Positions 1-12,124 are shown, counted from the stretch's first letter. The stretch is 64,000 bases of DNA from Agrostemma githago (GCA_958450325.1 OY288247.1:15676429-15740428); one strand, 5' to 3'. The notes: generated by a model from the letters alone, not told the origin. Numbers and translations: made by a program.

Positions 1-2565
1 GCCACGCGCGGGTTTGGGTAGGCGAATGAATCTCGTGGTGAGATTGTTCTCGGGTTCGAAATTTAAGTCAAAATGGAGTCGCCACCGAATTTTGTGGTTA
101 TTCGGAACCATACGAGCCCACTCTATGTCGTCATGGGCTATACACAAAGTAAGCCCACTTCGATTTCAGAGTTCATTGGGCTCGTCCCTTTGCATTGCGA
201 TACCGATACCATCTACACCGGTATCGTGTAAAGAATGACTCTCGTGCGCCAAGGGTTTCGGACATCCGGAAACCAAAGGTTCTGAGTAAGGGGTGAGGGT
301 ACGTGTTGGGAAGCCCACTAAGGACACCCAACCCCGCCCGCACATGGCGGCCTCTACTAAGACACCGTTCGTGTTCGTGTACGCGCGCAAGTAAAATGAT
401 AAAATGATATGCAAACAGCGTTTTCGGGCTAAGCATGCGAATTGTTGATTAACTACGTCATTTAATGCATCTTGATTCACGTCAAAGTGATTTAGCATGT
501 GATGTTCATTTAAATAAATAAATGGCTAACATCAAAAATAGAAAACTCGTAAATAAATTACAAATTACACGGGCGGAATACAACCCGGAATTCACAATAC
601 AACGAGCATTAAAATAGAATAATTGAATTAAATAAGAAGAACAATAAATAAATACACGACTCGACAAAGACCCGTATATAATAAATACTCACTAGATCGT
701 GAATTAGCTAGACGGACCAACCTTAATTAATTACGCATTATATTGCATATTAATCAAAGGACGGAGGTTCGAGACCTAGGCGTGAATCTAACCCGATCTC
801 GAACCTCGATGTCTTGTCCCGACTTATCACCTCGAAAAATGAAGTCTACATTAATTATGTGTTGGATACGACTAAAGAGTCGTCAACACAAAAATTAATA
901 GTGTGAGACCGTCGATCAAAGTCGTTTCTTTTAGTATTGTGCATGAGTGTGAATTTTAGAAAAGATTGGGTTCACGTGATGGTCTTTACACGTGTTGACT
1001 AAAAGAAGTCGTAAAGAGAAAACAAGTTTTAAAATATGGTCGTATGTCGCGAAGGTCGCATGTCAATGTAAGGACCGAGTAAGATAGAAAGTTGGAAGAA
1101 AAGAAGGAAAAGTGGGTTCGGCCAAACAGGCCTGCCCGCGAGTCGCATGGCTGGTCGCGCGACTCGCGTGCGGGTCTGGTCGGGTGCCTCTTTAATTGGA
1201 AATCGAGAAAAAGTAGGCTCGGCCAAACAGGCCTGCCCGCGAGTCGCATGGCTGGTCGCGCGACTCGCGTGCGGGTCTGGTCGGGTGCCTTTTTGTTTGT
1301 CGAAAACTCGTCAATTTTATAATCACGTGCCAATACGGTTTTATCTACTCGGCTTATGTTTTTTATAGATTGAGGATTTTGAATTAGTGACGAAATAGTA
1401 TCCCTCTACGTCACGACACCGAAACTAACCCCTTCGGATTATGTGATGTCGATTTTCGTGTCAACGGGTTTCGTACTAATTGAAATGGGATCGAGTGCGT
1501 TCAACTTCGACCGATTGCAATCGCGTCACGCCCTTGAGAACATTGGGGCGGGGCTCCTCGAAAGGGCTCCACCTCCGTCGTTACTCGTAAAGGGATTAGA
1601 CGGACTTTAGGCGATCGTCGTAGTCAAACGGATTCGAAACCGAGATACTAGTATTAATACATACGCGATATTATAGTGTTAGTAACGAGAAAATAAAGTT
1701 AGTATGCGAGAAATAAAATGTTAGTATGCGAGAAATAAAAATGTTAGCGATGTTAGTGTTAGTATTACGATATTAGTATAATTATAATATAAATTACACA
1801 AAAACGTAAATAGAAACGAAGTATAAAGGATCAAGATGGGGTTTATGACACCCTCAACATACATGCTTGGTATAGGCCTCGGAAATAGACTCGTAAATGG
1901 CGAGGGAACACCGGAGTATCGAGGATGAATGTGAGTTATGGTGTGTATATGTGTGTGTATGTGTGTGCCGGTTTGCTTGAGAGCAAAATGGCTCAATTTT
2001 TGTATGACTTTTGCTTAGGGTTGTAGTGTGTGATGTTTAGGATGATTAGGGTAGAATTTTGTAGGATGAAAGAGCTTTGTTTAAGGCTTATATTTCAGCT
2101 TTTTCTAAGGGTTTTTAATGCTGAAAAAAAGTCCCCCAAATGATGGTGATTAGTGGGGTATTTATAGAGTAGGGGTGTGATTAGGGTTAGTTTAGAAAGG
2201 GTTGACTTTTGACTTGATTTTGTATTTTGAATTTCTGATTTGGGCGCAATTTTCTAGAAGCTGAACTTGGCTGGTTTGTGTGACGGGTTCGTCCTTGACC
2301 GGGTTTTGACCCGGTCGCTAAAAGACGGGATTTATTTTTGGTGTCGGTTTTGGCCCAAATTAGTCTTATTTTGCTCGGAACGACCCACTGGGCCTGGATT
2401 TGAGGTCTGTTTTGTGAGATTATTACTCCGCTAAAAGTCCATGTCGGACATTATCGATTCCGAGCCCAAATCCGATTATACCAAGTCACGTTTGCGTCCG
2501 ATCATCATCGGGTGTTTGTCGGAGACTACCATAGACACCTGGCAGTCAAAATGCGGGTGTCTACA
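1..2565 (-). mobile_element. Tat/Ogre-type LTR (family 1), minus strand, cut by window start
   Basis: The right edge reads ...GGTGTCTACA, which on the minus strand is the TGTAGACACCC start shared with LTRs at 8180, 37195 and 62275. The left edge reads into the conserved 3' end of this LTR (compare 10570-10648 and 39780-39860), and only about 35 bases are missing before the window start. A TATA box (TATAAATA on minus) lies at about 2158-2165, roughly 400 bases in from the LTR start, as in the other copies. It inserted into a CACTA element whose end follows at once. Whether it is solo or part of a full element cannot be told because the internal side is outside the window. Confidence 0.85.
1113..1308. 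repeat. GC-rich direct repeat, two copies of about 101 bp
   Basis: Two near-identical copies start at about 1121 and 1222. Each contains GCCAAACAGGCC, then GCGAGTCGC, CGCGCGACTCGCG and GGTCTGGTCGGGTGCC. The block sits in the transcribed part of the LTR at the place where related LTRs (9731-9841, 38857-39080) carry CACTCGATCGAGTG-type palindromes, so the motif has been swapped between copies of one LTR family. Confidence 0.8.
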
Positions 2566-2928
2566 GATACTAAAATTGCTACTCACTCGGTTTCGTTTCT
2601 ATAATAAAATTACACTTATTTGCGAATTTACTTTGGTCTCCTATATAAAAACTAAATACATTATTCGCAATTTTATGTCGATATATATAGAGATGACATT
2701 AGCTACTGACGTTTTTTCGTATCTAAAAACTTAAAATAGATACCAAATTTGCTATCGACTTTATTTAGTCTCTATAATAGCGACGTAATTAGCTACCACT
2801 ATATATTGATCTCTAAAATTGAGACTAAATATATTTATGTCTCAAAAGTAGTAACTAATTTATATATTTAGCGACTGAATTTTAGACAGTTGCTAAATTA
2901 GTAGCTAAATTGCAATTCTCTTGTAGTG
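2566..2928. mobile_element. CACTA (En/Spm-like) transposon terminus, truncated
   Basis: The right end reads ...TTGCAATTCTCTTGTAGTG, whose complement starts CACTACAAGAGAATTGC, the standard CACTA terminal inverted repeat. The 350 bases inside hold many degenerate subterminal copies of words such as GTAGCTAAAT, GCGACT and TAGCTACTA. The other end is missing because the LTR at 1-2565 inserted here. No transposase coding remains. Confidence 0.7.
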
Positions 2929-3933
2929 TGTTTTGATCGTCTTAACGAGTATATTAAAGAATATCAAACTTTTATGGTTTTTAATAATGTATAAATAACT
3001 ATATAAACAAAACAAAACGTGCATTGACAAGCGTGATAAAGCAAACTTAAAAAATCAAATGAATCGGAAGGAATATCTCGTATACTTGAGGTCAACCCTA
3101 TTAGTAGCCGGTTTGATCAATAAAGACTTAAAGAGTGTTCATCTTCATTTTCAGTATACAGTGTTCATGTCTTCGTTAGCATCAACAAAAATTTCATCAC
3201 TGTATTTCATGCCAATGAAAACGATAGGTCAATTAATACCTAAAATATATTGAGAATATTTGATCGAGTTGTTCAATTTCAGACTCTTGATGCGGACGGG
3301 TTGCCAGCGAAGGTTAAAAGTTTGAGGAGGGTAGAGGCGAAATGGAGGCCACTGGTGAGAGATGAAAGACCAGTATGAAAGGGTCGTCGTGCGAGGGTTG
3401 ACGTGCAGAGGAGTTGGCTTGTGTTAGTAGAGTAGGGTGGGGTTCATGGAAGCAATCAGATTTGTTTGGTTTTTTTCTTTTTCTCTCACCTAGAGTAGGG
3501 TGTAAGAAATGAGAGAGAGAGGTAAATACGGAAATTATGTGTATAACATAGTAATTTTCATGTATGATTTAGCACGTCTCTTGTCTTCTGCTTTTTAGTG
3601 TGACCACTGTCTGGGTAGCAACTAGCACGTCTCTTAATTAGACCCTATTTGGCAAATGACAGTAGTAGATTTGTAAATTGTAATAGCGGATAACATTAAC
3701 ACTAGCAAAACACAGTTAGACGATTGTATTAACATGTTTGACTATCAAATGACATGTTTGACTACTACAATAGAGCCTACTTCGACAAGAAATCAAGTAC
3801 AAGAGAGAATAGCATTCTTATATCTGAGTAAAAGGAGGAAGGGATTGAGTGATAAGACCAATACTTAATAGAGTACCATAGAGCCAAATTTAGACTATGA
3901 TAGACTGATGTTTAACTTAGTTCAATGGACAAG
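2929..3933. other. AT-rich intergenic stretch, no gene seen
   Basis: Short open frames only, none with a recognisable domain. A GA-rich patch lies near 3330-3530. No terminal repeats were found. Confidence 0.5.
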
Positions 3934-4722
3934 AGCATTAGTTTTTTTTTCTTTTGCCAGCAAAGCCGGGGCAGTGTTAAGTATGTAAGGCAGATGCCGC
4001 TAGGACATGTGCCTCCATGTTTAACACCCTAGGTAAAAAACAAAAAGAAAGACAATGAAAAGACAAAGATAAAGAGTCAATGTTTCCCAGAATATAAAGA
4101 AGTCTGGTGGTCGAGAGACTTCCATAGCGATGAAATGAAGAAGCTGAAGGCAATCAGAGAAGATCATAAGATGTCGTAAACCAGCACGACAAGCCCAGTC
4201 CATGGCCTTAAAGATGCCCAAAGCTTCAGCCTGGATCGGGGAGACAGCAGCGATCCTGATAGAGACACTCCCAATAGGTTGATTAAAGCAGGTAAAGGCA
4301 ATCCACCCAACAGAGCACAACTGCATGCTGATCCACCCTGCATCGACCTTGATACGAGAGTAAGAACACTTGGAAGTATCACCAATGAATCGAATAAAAC
4401 GGTAGTCCAAATGATCCTTGCCTAAATAGAAGCAATCCTTGTTATGAAGAAACCTCTGCTGGTTTTTACATTTAGTGATCTTCTTGAAATTTGCGGCCTT
4501 GCAAACTAACATCGGCTCCTTATCAGCCATAGCAATGATAGCATTCACTACGGTCGCGGGGTAAGTCGAGCCCTCAAAAAGCAGTTTATTTCTACACTTC
4601 CAAATATTCCAGTGGGTAGCGATGAACCTAAAAGTCGAGCAATCCTCACCTCCAGTAGAAAGCAAATGATTAATCCAATAAACAATCCAAACCCTTATGT
4701 CGTCAATAAAGGGTAGCATTAG
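3934..4722 (-). mobile_element. 5'-truncated LINE with 8-bp target duplication
   Basis: The insert spans 3942-4714. On the minus strand it ends in a poly(A) tail, seen as a run of T at 3942-3950, and codes for a LINE-type RNase H. It is flanked by AGCATTAG at 3934-3941 and again at 4715-4722, a clean target-site duplication. The 5' part, including all of the reverse transcriptase, is missing, as in typical abortive LINE integration. Confidence 0.8.
4021..4719 (-). pseudogene. LINE ORF2 C-terminus with RNase H domain (RVT_3 type)
   Basis: A 232-codon frame similar to the C-terminal end of plant non-LTR retrotransposon polyproteins, which degrades RNA in RNA-DNA hybrids. Residues about 30-50 (HWNIWKCRNKLLFEG) match the linker that usually precedes the RNase H domain. 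The domain shows the expected acidic residues: Asp126 in KVDAGW, Glu165 in IQAEALGIFKA and Asp189 in IFSDCLQLLH. The apparent start ATG is formed partly by the flanking target duplication, so it is not a real start; the frame is the tail of a longer protein. The last 20 residues are hydrophobic and probably out of the native frame. No expression signal is seen. Confidence 0.75.
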
Positions 4723-6787
4723 CTATTTAGCTTAGTGGTCATTAACCAAGTTTGATGATTATACTTATGTATGAAAACTCTTTGTAAACACCATCACAAT
4801 CAATACAAAAACTCTTTGAATTTACAACTCAACATTTAATGTCGTCTTTACTTCCTAATTGGACATTAAACTCTTCACAAGTCAACCCGATCCGGTTGAC
4901 CCGTTTGTCAAGTCTATTACTCTTAAATTTATTTGGATATATAGAATCTTCAATCTTCTAATTTTGTCCGTATGAGTCTCGAGTGGTTCGGGTTGGGTCC
5001 GAGTTGGTCGGCTTTAGAGTAAATAGGGAGAAATGGGTGGAAAGGTGAAGGGGCCCGAGAAAAAGAGGTATGAAGGTGGAGATAAGAGTGGAAATAGTGA
5101 GGTGAAGAGATGAAACAGTAGACGTGGGAGTGGTGAATACCAGGTTCAGATCCCCCAGTGGGTCAAAAGAGGCCCATGAGTAGTTGTCAGGGAGCCCACC
5201 ATTTCCCGGATGATGTTGACTCATCTCGACTTATTCCATTGTTTACTCCATCTCACTCCCCATCTCCATCACATCTACATCGCACCTTGACTTTTTATCC
5301 ATTTTACCATTTTGCCCTTTCCTGCACTTGGATAAGTTTATCCGAATCGTAGCTTACTGTAACTCGTAATGCTCTCATTTTAAGCTAACACCATATTCTG
5401 ACCGCCCATACTTGCCAATTGGCCTTTAAAAGCGCACAATGTGATGAAATTTGAACTATCACACATCCACATAAATGAGCTTCATAAATGCTTACCAGAA
5501 GTGGAATATTTAGCTTTATAAAACTAGCAAGTCTGCGGAAAAAACTGTCCCTTACTACATTAGCGAGACACATAAGTAAAATTAAAATGTAAAATAGATA
5601 TATTTGCAATGACCCATCAATCCAATATTTATGTGAAACGATCTTTCAGTAACATTAATGAGAGATTATCCCTTCTTAGTTTTTTTGTATGATTACAAAA
5701 AAGGTCTAAAAAAAAATGAAATATTTTTCCTTATCTTTCAAAAGGTTCATCTTTTCCCTTTCCAACCATCTTTTTACAAGGTTCACCTTTTGTTTTATTA
5801 GTTTTTTGTTTGCTTTTTGTGATTACTCATAATTATGTTTCATATAGGACGAATCTAGACTAAGATTTTGGGTAGCAAGTTCATTATATTTGTTTATTTT
5901 ATATGAAAATGTTTTCTTTTTACGATTTATTGGGCAGCAGAAGTCGATAATTTTAATTTTTTTTGTAAGCTTCGGGTAGCGAGTGTTATCCCTCGCTACT
6001 AGCTAGATTCCGCCTCACCACTCTCATACATACTCGTATTATGAATAACAAAGACACGACAATAATTTACAATTCAACTCGTAATTCCTCGGCACATGAA
6101 CACAAACTTGTGACGAGTCAAATATTCCCCACATAAATAGATAAAGACTAAGGATTTGTTATTCCTGAGACGTTTTGATTTTGTCTATTCTAATCATATA
6201 CGGAGTAAGTAATATTTATTTGACTCGTTATAACTTTATAACAGATAATACCCGTCACAAGTGAGAAAATTTGTTTTTGCATTTATAAGTTAGATAATCC
6301 AGTATTCATTTTAGATTCTAGATTTCAAATTTCGATTGCCATTATTGAAAATCATAGTTTCATGTTGGACTCTTTCTTATCATGAGAATTATTTTCATTG
6401 CTAATTATATTGTTTTTCTCCGCTTATTTTATACTATCTATCATCCAAACAAATCTTTAAAATTACTATTAATGGACAATCTAATCAAAATTTTAAATTC
6501 TACTTTTGGTAAAAACTTTACAATATAATCTTCATATATTCTGCCCTATCTATTTACACAAAATGATACTATTTTTTTCTTACTTTAATTTGGGTGGATG
6601 CATAAAACCTTTTAATTTACTCTTTACTTTTGTCATTTTTCTTAAAACGGGTGAAATATTTCATGACAAGCATTAAATGGATGGAAGAGAGTATGCTCCG
6701 ATTGTTGTCTAATTATTTAACGGCCAAGTAAATAATTTGAAGTATGAAGTACTCTTATTGGCTAGATGTGACATCTTACAAAATATT
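4723..6787. other. AT-rich intergenic region, no gene seen
   Basis: No long frame on either strand and no terminal repeats. A small imperfect inverted sequence around 5965-6000 (GGGTAGCGAGTG/CCCTCGCTAC) may be a remnant of a small transposon. Nothing further can be supported. Confidence 0.45.
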
Positions 6788-6801
6788 TTGGTCTAAAACT
6801 G

Positions 6802-6933
6802 AAAATGTCTTGTCTAGTTATCTTAGTGGTTAGACTAGGTACCCTGTGACAATCACAATAGGTCGCATGTTCGAAACCTTCATCCCTTATATTATAATGA
6901 TACTAAATACTCGCTTCGTTGAACCAAAAAAAA
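6802..6933 (+). mobile_element. tRNA-derived SINE
   Basis: The head carries a pol III A-box-like stretch (TTAGTGGTTAGAC, about 6825-6837) and a B-box-like GTTCGAAACC (about 6869-6879) at tRNA-like spacing. The 3' end is TTGAACC followed by a run of A. Imperfect flanking repeats TTGGTCTAAAA (6788) and TTGATCTAAAA (6934) look like an aged target duplication. A related 3' end lies at about 11960-11990. Confidence 0.6.
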
Positions 6934-7309
6934 TTGATCTAAAATGCAATAAAAAAAAGTGCTGAAATTTGTTCACAAGATCCATCATATTAAAGTCAAA
7001 CAAACGTCTGAATAGTAGGAGTAGTGAATACAAGATCCAAATCTGAACATGTATAATAATTGCAAATTGCATCTAAAACTATTTGGGAACAGTGACAGAA
7101 GTAGCTATAGATCTAATTAAGCTCAGGTAAAACATACTCCTGATAATGTTTCAGTTCCTTGGTGGATATTATTGTGTTGTTACTCAAATTAAAGGCAACT
7201 TGTTGATTGATCAAATCTAGTGATCATCCTGTTGTGTCTCTAACAACTTTTGTTGAATGAACCAAAACGGCACCATCTCTTCCAAATGTTTAGTAAAGCT
7301 TCGGAATTA

Positions 7310-7656
7310 CTTTTACCGTCGACGTTTTACTTTTTATCATCGGTGATAATTACGTAAAATGATGACTTTGCCCTTGGTATTTGTTCTCGAAATAATATTA
7401 CTTTTACATTTTATAAATTATCGGTTTATTAAAACTCGATAATAAAACCGTCTTTTTCGATTATCGTAATAAACCAAAACCGACTTCCTATATAGTTAAT
7501 ATATTGAATTACGTAAAATGACGAGTTCTCCTTTGCAATTAATTCTCGAAACATTATCACATTTACATTTTATAAAGTATCGGTTTATTAGAACCGATAA
7601 AACTGTTTTCTCGATTATCATTTGTATAGAAAAGATAAAACATTGATTTTGTAGTG
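7310..7656. mobile_element. CACTA-like 3' terminus with subterminal repeats
   Basis: The right end reads CATTGATTTTGTAGTG (complement CACTACAAAATCAATG), a CACTA-type terminus. Just inside are two diverged copies, about 159 bp apart (from about 7349 and 7508), of a block containing TTACGTAAAATGA and TATCGGTTTATTA. CGATAA-type words recur, as expected of subterminal transposase sites. The left end was not found, so this is a remnant or a small derivative. Confidence 0.5.
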
Positions 7657-8179
7657 TTTTTGTCATTTTTCTATGCAAATGGGTAGTATTTGACTCGTTA
7701 TAATAAAAGAATGGATAGTTTCGTCACAAACAAGAATTTGAGATTTTTTTTTTGCAGTAGTGAGTGGGTCATCTTCTTCATTTTTTTTTTCATTTTCTTG
7801 CAATCATAAAACTATGATAAAACTATACATTTTCCTTAGGATGAGAGTGAGTTTTGAAGGGTTCAGAGGTTTTCGGAACGGGCGTGGTCATACTCGCCGA
7901 CAGTATGAGAAGACTCGGTGTCCGACAACGTCAAGATGCCTGCGATGGAGTAAATTGTGGTGGACGGTGGTGGTATATAATGGTTGATCATTTGTTGGGT
8001 TTGATTTTTTTTTGTTTTTTCATTCTTATCTTCTTATAATTTCTAAATAAACCTGAAAGAAAATATAAGGAAATTTCATTAATTTCCTTTCATTTATCTT
8101 GTTTCCCATTTCTTTATCTCCTTATAATTTTTCATTTTCTACATATAATCCCGATTAACCAAATAAGGTGAAATATTTT
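7657..8179. other. Intergenic, no gene seen
   Basis: T-rich flank of the following LTR. Short frames around 7760-8039 have no recognisable similarity. Confidence 0.45.
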
Positions 8180-8539
8180 TGTAGACACCCACATTTTGCC
8201 TGCTAATATCTATAGTGGTTTCCAACAAAACACCCGATGATGATCGGACGTAAACGTGACTTAATATGCTCGAATTTGGACTCAAAATCAATAGTATTTG
8301 GCGTGAGCTTTTAGCCGAGTACAAATCTCACAAAACCGATCTCAAATGCAGACCCAGTGGGTCGTTTCTAGTCAAATGAGACTAATTTGAGCCAAAACCG
8401 ACACCGAAAATAAAACCATCTTTTAGCGACCGAGTCAAACCCCGGTCAAAGTCGTTTCCGAGACAAAAGAAAACAGCCATGCGTGCTTCAAGAGTCCAAC
8501 TCAAAGTCAAAAACTCAAAATATCTCAACCATTCCGACC

Positions 8540-8646
8540 CACTCGATCGAGTGCCAGCCCACTCGATCGAGTGGGCCTTTAAAAAGCCCACTGTTGCCAT
8601 TCATTGGGCCACTCGATCGAGTCCAGCAGGGGCACTCGATCGAGTG
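8540..8646. repeat. Palindrome array CACTCGATCGAGTG upstream of LTR TATA box
   Basis: Perfect 14-bp palindromes at 8540 and 8560 (20 bp apart) and close variants at 8610 and 8633. The last one ends 27 bp before the TATA box. The same layout and spacing occurs in the LTRs at 37195 and 62275. Confidence 0.9.
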
Positions 8647-8673
8647 ACCCTAGGTCGAGGGGCTAAGTTTTTC

Positions 8674-8681
8674 TATAAATA
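8674..8681 (+). promoter_or_regulatory. LTR core promoter TATA box
   Basis: TATAAATA about 495 bases into the LTR, followed by a CT/AC-rich stretch as expected at the U3/R border. Transcription would start about 30 bases downstream. Confidence 0.65.
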
Positions 8682-9730
8682 CACTCCCTTTGCACCTTCA
8701 TTCAACACAATTCTACCCACTATTTTTCAGCAACCTCAAGCAACCTACACACTACAAACCCGATTTCCCCTCTAGGCATCCTCTAGAAACCTGAGAAAAC
8801 CGGTCCTACAAACACAAACACTATAACTTTTCCTATATCCTCGATACTCTCGCGCAAACGCCGTTACTACGAGTCCATTACCGAGGCCAAATTAAGCATG
8901 TGGGTTGAGGGTGTCATAAAATCCCGCTTTCTCTCTTTACTCTCCTCTCCTCTTCTTCTCGTTTTTTCTTGTATTTTTGGTCTCGTTTTCTCCGTTTTTC
9001 GTCGCTAATATTATTATCGTATCACCATAAAATATTTGCCGATACGTATCGAATACGAGGGATGACGGGATAAAGAAACACGAATACGGGGGTAACGCAC
9101 CCGATGTTGTCGGTCGCTTATCCCGACACCCCGAGTATTTGGTTGTTTGAAGCAAATCAACCTTTAAAAGAACATTTTTTTTATCGTGTTATTAGTCTTG
9201 TCTAGCATTCTCGTAATCATCATCATTAACGTCGTCGCATATAACTAAATATATTTAAAACGTTCTCAAGTCGAATATGCTTAAAGACAAACTCCACCTA
9301 AGATCCTTTTAATCCCTTTACAAGTCGTAACAGAGATGACACCCTTTCGAGAAGCGCCGCCCTTAACACTTAAGGGCGTAATGCGATCGTGGACATCTGT
9401 CGTTAAATGTATTCGATCCCAGTTTTTAAGGCTAGTAAGAAACCTGTTGATGCCGAACCGAACATCACATAATCTGAAAAGATTAGTACGATGTCGTGAC
9501 GCAGAGGGAATCAATTTCGTCCTAACCAAATTTAAAAATCAATTTTATAACACTTTTCCAAATAATCGATAACCGGTCTCGTAATCATACAATATACATT
9601 ATGAGCGCCGTAAACCGAGTTGAGTTTAAGTTACATAATATTTTCACGCTACTCGGCTAGTTATAAATTTAAACATTAAAAATCAGAATTACTACCTTTT
9701 CCGAAACCAAGCAGCAGCTTGAATAGGGGG

Positions 9731-9841
9731 CACTCGATCGAGTGCCATAGCCCACTCGATCGAGTGGCACCCCAAAAATGAGGCAGGGCGTTTTCAAGTA
9801 GGGCACTCGATCGAGACTCTCCCATGACTCGATCGACTGAC
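9731..9841. repeat. Second palindrome block in LTR (R/U5 side)
   Basis: CACTCGATCGAGTG copies at 9731 and 9753, and degenerate forms at about 9804 and 9826. It matches the block at 38857-39080 in the 5' LTR of element A1. Confidence 0.85.
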
Positions 9842-10656
9842 CTCTGTCACGCCCAAAACCGTGAGCCTTCTACAACGAGCCTCGACAAATTTTTTATGAC
9901 TTCGATTGTCACGTGCTAAGTCCATCACGTGTTCATCTTTTCAAAACCATGCATTATCTCATATCGTCTAATCTATTTACGTTCCGTTATTGACGCAATT
10001 GTCCTATATTTTTGTTTGCCGTATCGTATTTTCGGGTTGTATTCCGCCCGCGTATTTGTAATCTATTTCTTTTGTTTTATTTTCGTTATTTGCACTTATC
10101 GCATTTTAACGAACCTCGCATACTAAATAACTTTGACGTTAGTTTAGATGCATTAAACGACATAGTTGAACACAATTCACATGTTTAGTGAAAAAGCCTT
10201 GTTTGCATAACATTCAATCGTCAAACTAACGCGCGTACACGAAAAACAAACGATATCTAAGTAGAGGCCGCTAAGAGCGGGCGGGGTTGGGTGTCCTTTG
10301 TGGGCTTCCCAACACGTACCCTCACCCCTTACTCAGAACCATGATTTCTGGATGTCCGAAACCGTTGGCACACGAGAGTCATTTGATGCACGATTCCCGA
10401 TAACTCGACATCGGTATCGCAATGCGAAGGGACGAACCCCTAAACTCTAGCATTCAAAGCGGACCGTGCTTTGTGCACGATACGCCTAAATGTAGAGTGG
10501 GTTCGAACGGGTTCGAATTCCCACAAAATTCGGTGGGGACTTCTATTTTGATTTAAATTTCAACTCGAGATCAACCTTACCACGAGATTCATTCGCCTAC
10601 CCAAACCCGCGCGTGGCCGCGTCGGGGTGGACCTATGTCATGTCCACAGCTTTCAC

Positions 10657-11480
10657 TAGGGGTGTAAACAAGCCGAGCCGAGCACGAGCTTGGTCTTGCT
10701 CGACTCGTGCTCGTTAAGCAAAATTCGAACTCAAGTCGATCTCGAACTTGAAAAAATTGAGCTCACAACCAAGCTCGCGAGCCTATATATAATTATTAAA
10801 ACTTACGTTTTTTTTTTTTTTTTTTTTTTGAATCCCCCTCGGGGCTGCCATCTACCAATTATGGTAGTGGTAAGCCCCAAATTTTAATCTTGCTTTATCG
10901 TTAATTCTTAATAGTTTATTTAGATTATAATAACTTTTGCCTCTCCTTTTTGGAGATTTGTCCCATCAATTGATGGGTTTGTTCCCATATTTTTTGTGGG
11001 TTTGTTCTCTCTTTTGGAGAGGTTCAAGAATTATGTGCAAGATCATGGGAGCAAAGAAATTTCTACGTATGGTGATACAATTGAGGTCAGATCTCGGTCT
11101 ACTATTTGTCAAAATAGAGAAAGTTCATCCTTTTGAAGACTATATCATCAGATCCATAGATTCCTTCGCGAAAGGCTGTGTCAATCAACATCGATATATA
11201 GAAGGCTATGCAGAAGCGTATTATTCGAATAACGATCTTTGTCTCAAGGATGTTCTTTATTTATGTTTTACAAATATGTATTCAGTTCAATTTGATATCG
11301 TTTGTAGATGCCGTATGGTTTATTATTAATGAAATTGATCTGCACTTCAAAAAAAAAAAAACTTACGTTTTTTTGCACCGATGTGTTTTAATAAATTGGG
11401 ATCCAAAAAAACATATACAAACGTATTAGACAAATCAATAAGATTACTAACCAATTGGGTATTAGTGCACCCTACTCCCT
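10657..11480. mobile_element. hAT-like MITE remnant, split by a LINE
   Basis: Begins TAGGGGTGTAAACAAGCC, a common hAT-type terminal sequence in plants, then a GAGC/GCTC-rich stretch. A possible other end, GTGCACCCTA, lies near 11466-11475. The repeat ends are imperfect and no clear 8-bp duplication was found. The insert at 10811-11360 interrupts it. Confidence 0.35.
10811..11360 (+). mobile_element. Short LINE-type retroposon with poly(A) tail and target duplication
   Basis: About 550 bases ending in CTGCACTTC plus a run of 12 A (11349-11360). ACTTACGTTTTTTT occurs just before (10801) and just after (11361) the insert, a target duplication of at least 14 bp typical of LINE integration. The start of the insert cannot be fixed exactly because both the duplication and its 5' edge are T runs. 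The frame at 10937-11329 shows no recognisable domain, so the LINE identity rests on the tail and duplication. Confidence 0.6.
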
Positions 11481-11844
11481 TTCAACTCACGCCGGAACAC
11501 TTATAGGTGAAGTGCTTCCCGCAAGGCAAGTAAAGTCTTGCGACAAAACCACGATGCTACCCCAAATAGGCCCACAAAAAGAGATAAGGCAAGCTTCAAG
11601 ACAAAAGAAATCGCTACTCCCTTAACAAGAGGCGGAGATCTCCAACAAGAATCAAAAGATTAAGTAAACTCAACAAAGAAATTCTACACTCTTATCAGTA
11701 CACGAATCCAACAAAGTAGAAGAAAATAACCTCACGAACGTGAAAGCTTAGTCTGACTTCGCCGAGTTTCTAAACCTACATGTTTGTGGTGAACATAACC
11801 ATGGGAGTGCGACTTACTCATAAAACAAAAGACGGAATTCATCA
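11375..11844. other. Upstream region of the HAT5-like gene, no feature resolved
   Basis: No frame or transposon end that can be supported, apart from the possible hAT-like edge near 11470. Confidence 0.4.
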
Positions 11845-11990
11845 AAGATGTCTTAGTTCAGTGATTAAGACTAAGTACCAATAATAACCATTGTCTCAAA
11901 AAGGAAAGGGAAAGAAAGAAATGAACAAGATGTTACTGAAAAATGAGAAAGATAACGTGACTAAGTACGCGATTCATTGAACCAAAAAAG
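11845..11990 (+). mobile_element. Possible SINE copy in gene promoter
   Basis: The head reads TCTTAGTTCAGTGATTAAGAC and the end reads GATTCATTGAACC plus a short A run, resembling the SINE at 6802-6933 at both ends. The B box is not recognisable and no target duplication was found. It ends about 135 bases before the candidate TATA element of the HAT5-like gene. Confidence 0.35.
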
Positions 11991-12124
11991 AAATCAGAAA
12001 GTAAGGGGAGGAGTGGCAAAATGGTAATTAGAAAAGGGACGACGTCCACTCTCCCATATGGGGGGATACCCCACCGGAAAAAACAATAGTAATCCCCACA
12101 ACTTTTGACGTAAATCACACCCAC

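Larger units (their letters stand above)
8180..10648 (+). mobile_element. Solo-type Tat/Ogre LTR (family 1), plus strand
   Basis: Starts TGTAGACACCC and ends ATGTCCACA, about 2.47 kb, co-linear with the 5' LTR at 37195-39860 but with no primer-binding site after it and no internal region, so it is a solo LTR. Hallmarks in order: tip stem-loop CCGATGATGATCGG at 8234-8247, palindrome array at 8540-8646, TATA box at 8674-8681, a second palindrome block at 9731-9841, and the conserved 3' part from 10260. Flanking 5-mers (ATTTT and GCTTT) do not match, so it may derive from recombination between two insertions. Confidence 0.85.

Noticed and set aside
6825..6880. A true tRNA gene
   Set aside because: A- and B-box-like words are present, but acceptor and anticodon stems do not fold and the poly(A)-like end with flanking repeats fits a SINE.
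8180..10648. Target duplication for the solo-type LTR
   Set aside because: Flanking 5-mers ATTTT and GCTTT differ; no shift of one or two bases gives a perfect match.
10937..11329. 130-codon ORF as a host gene
   Set aside because: It lies inside a short retroposon bounded by a target duplication and poly(A); no recognisable domain.
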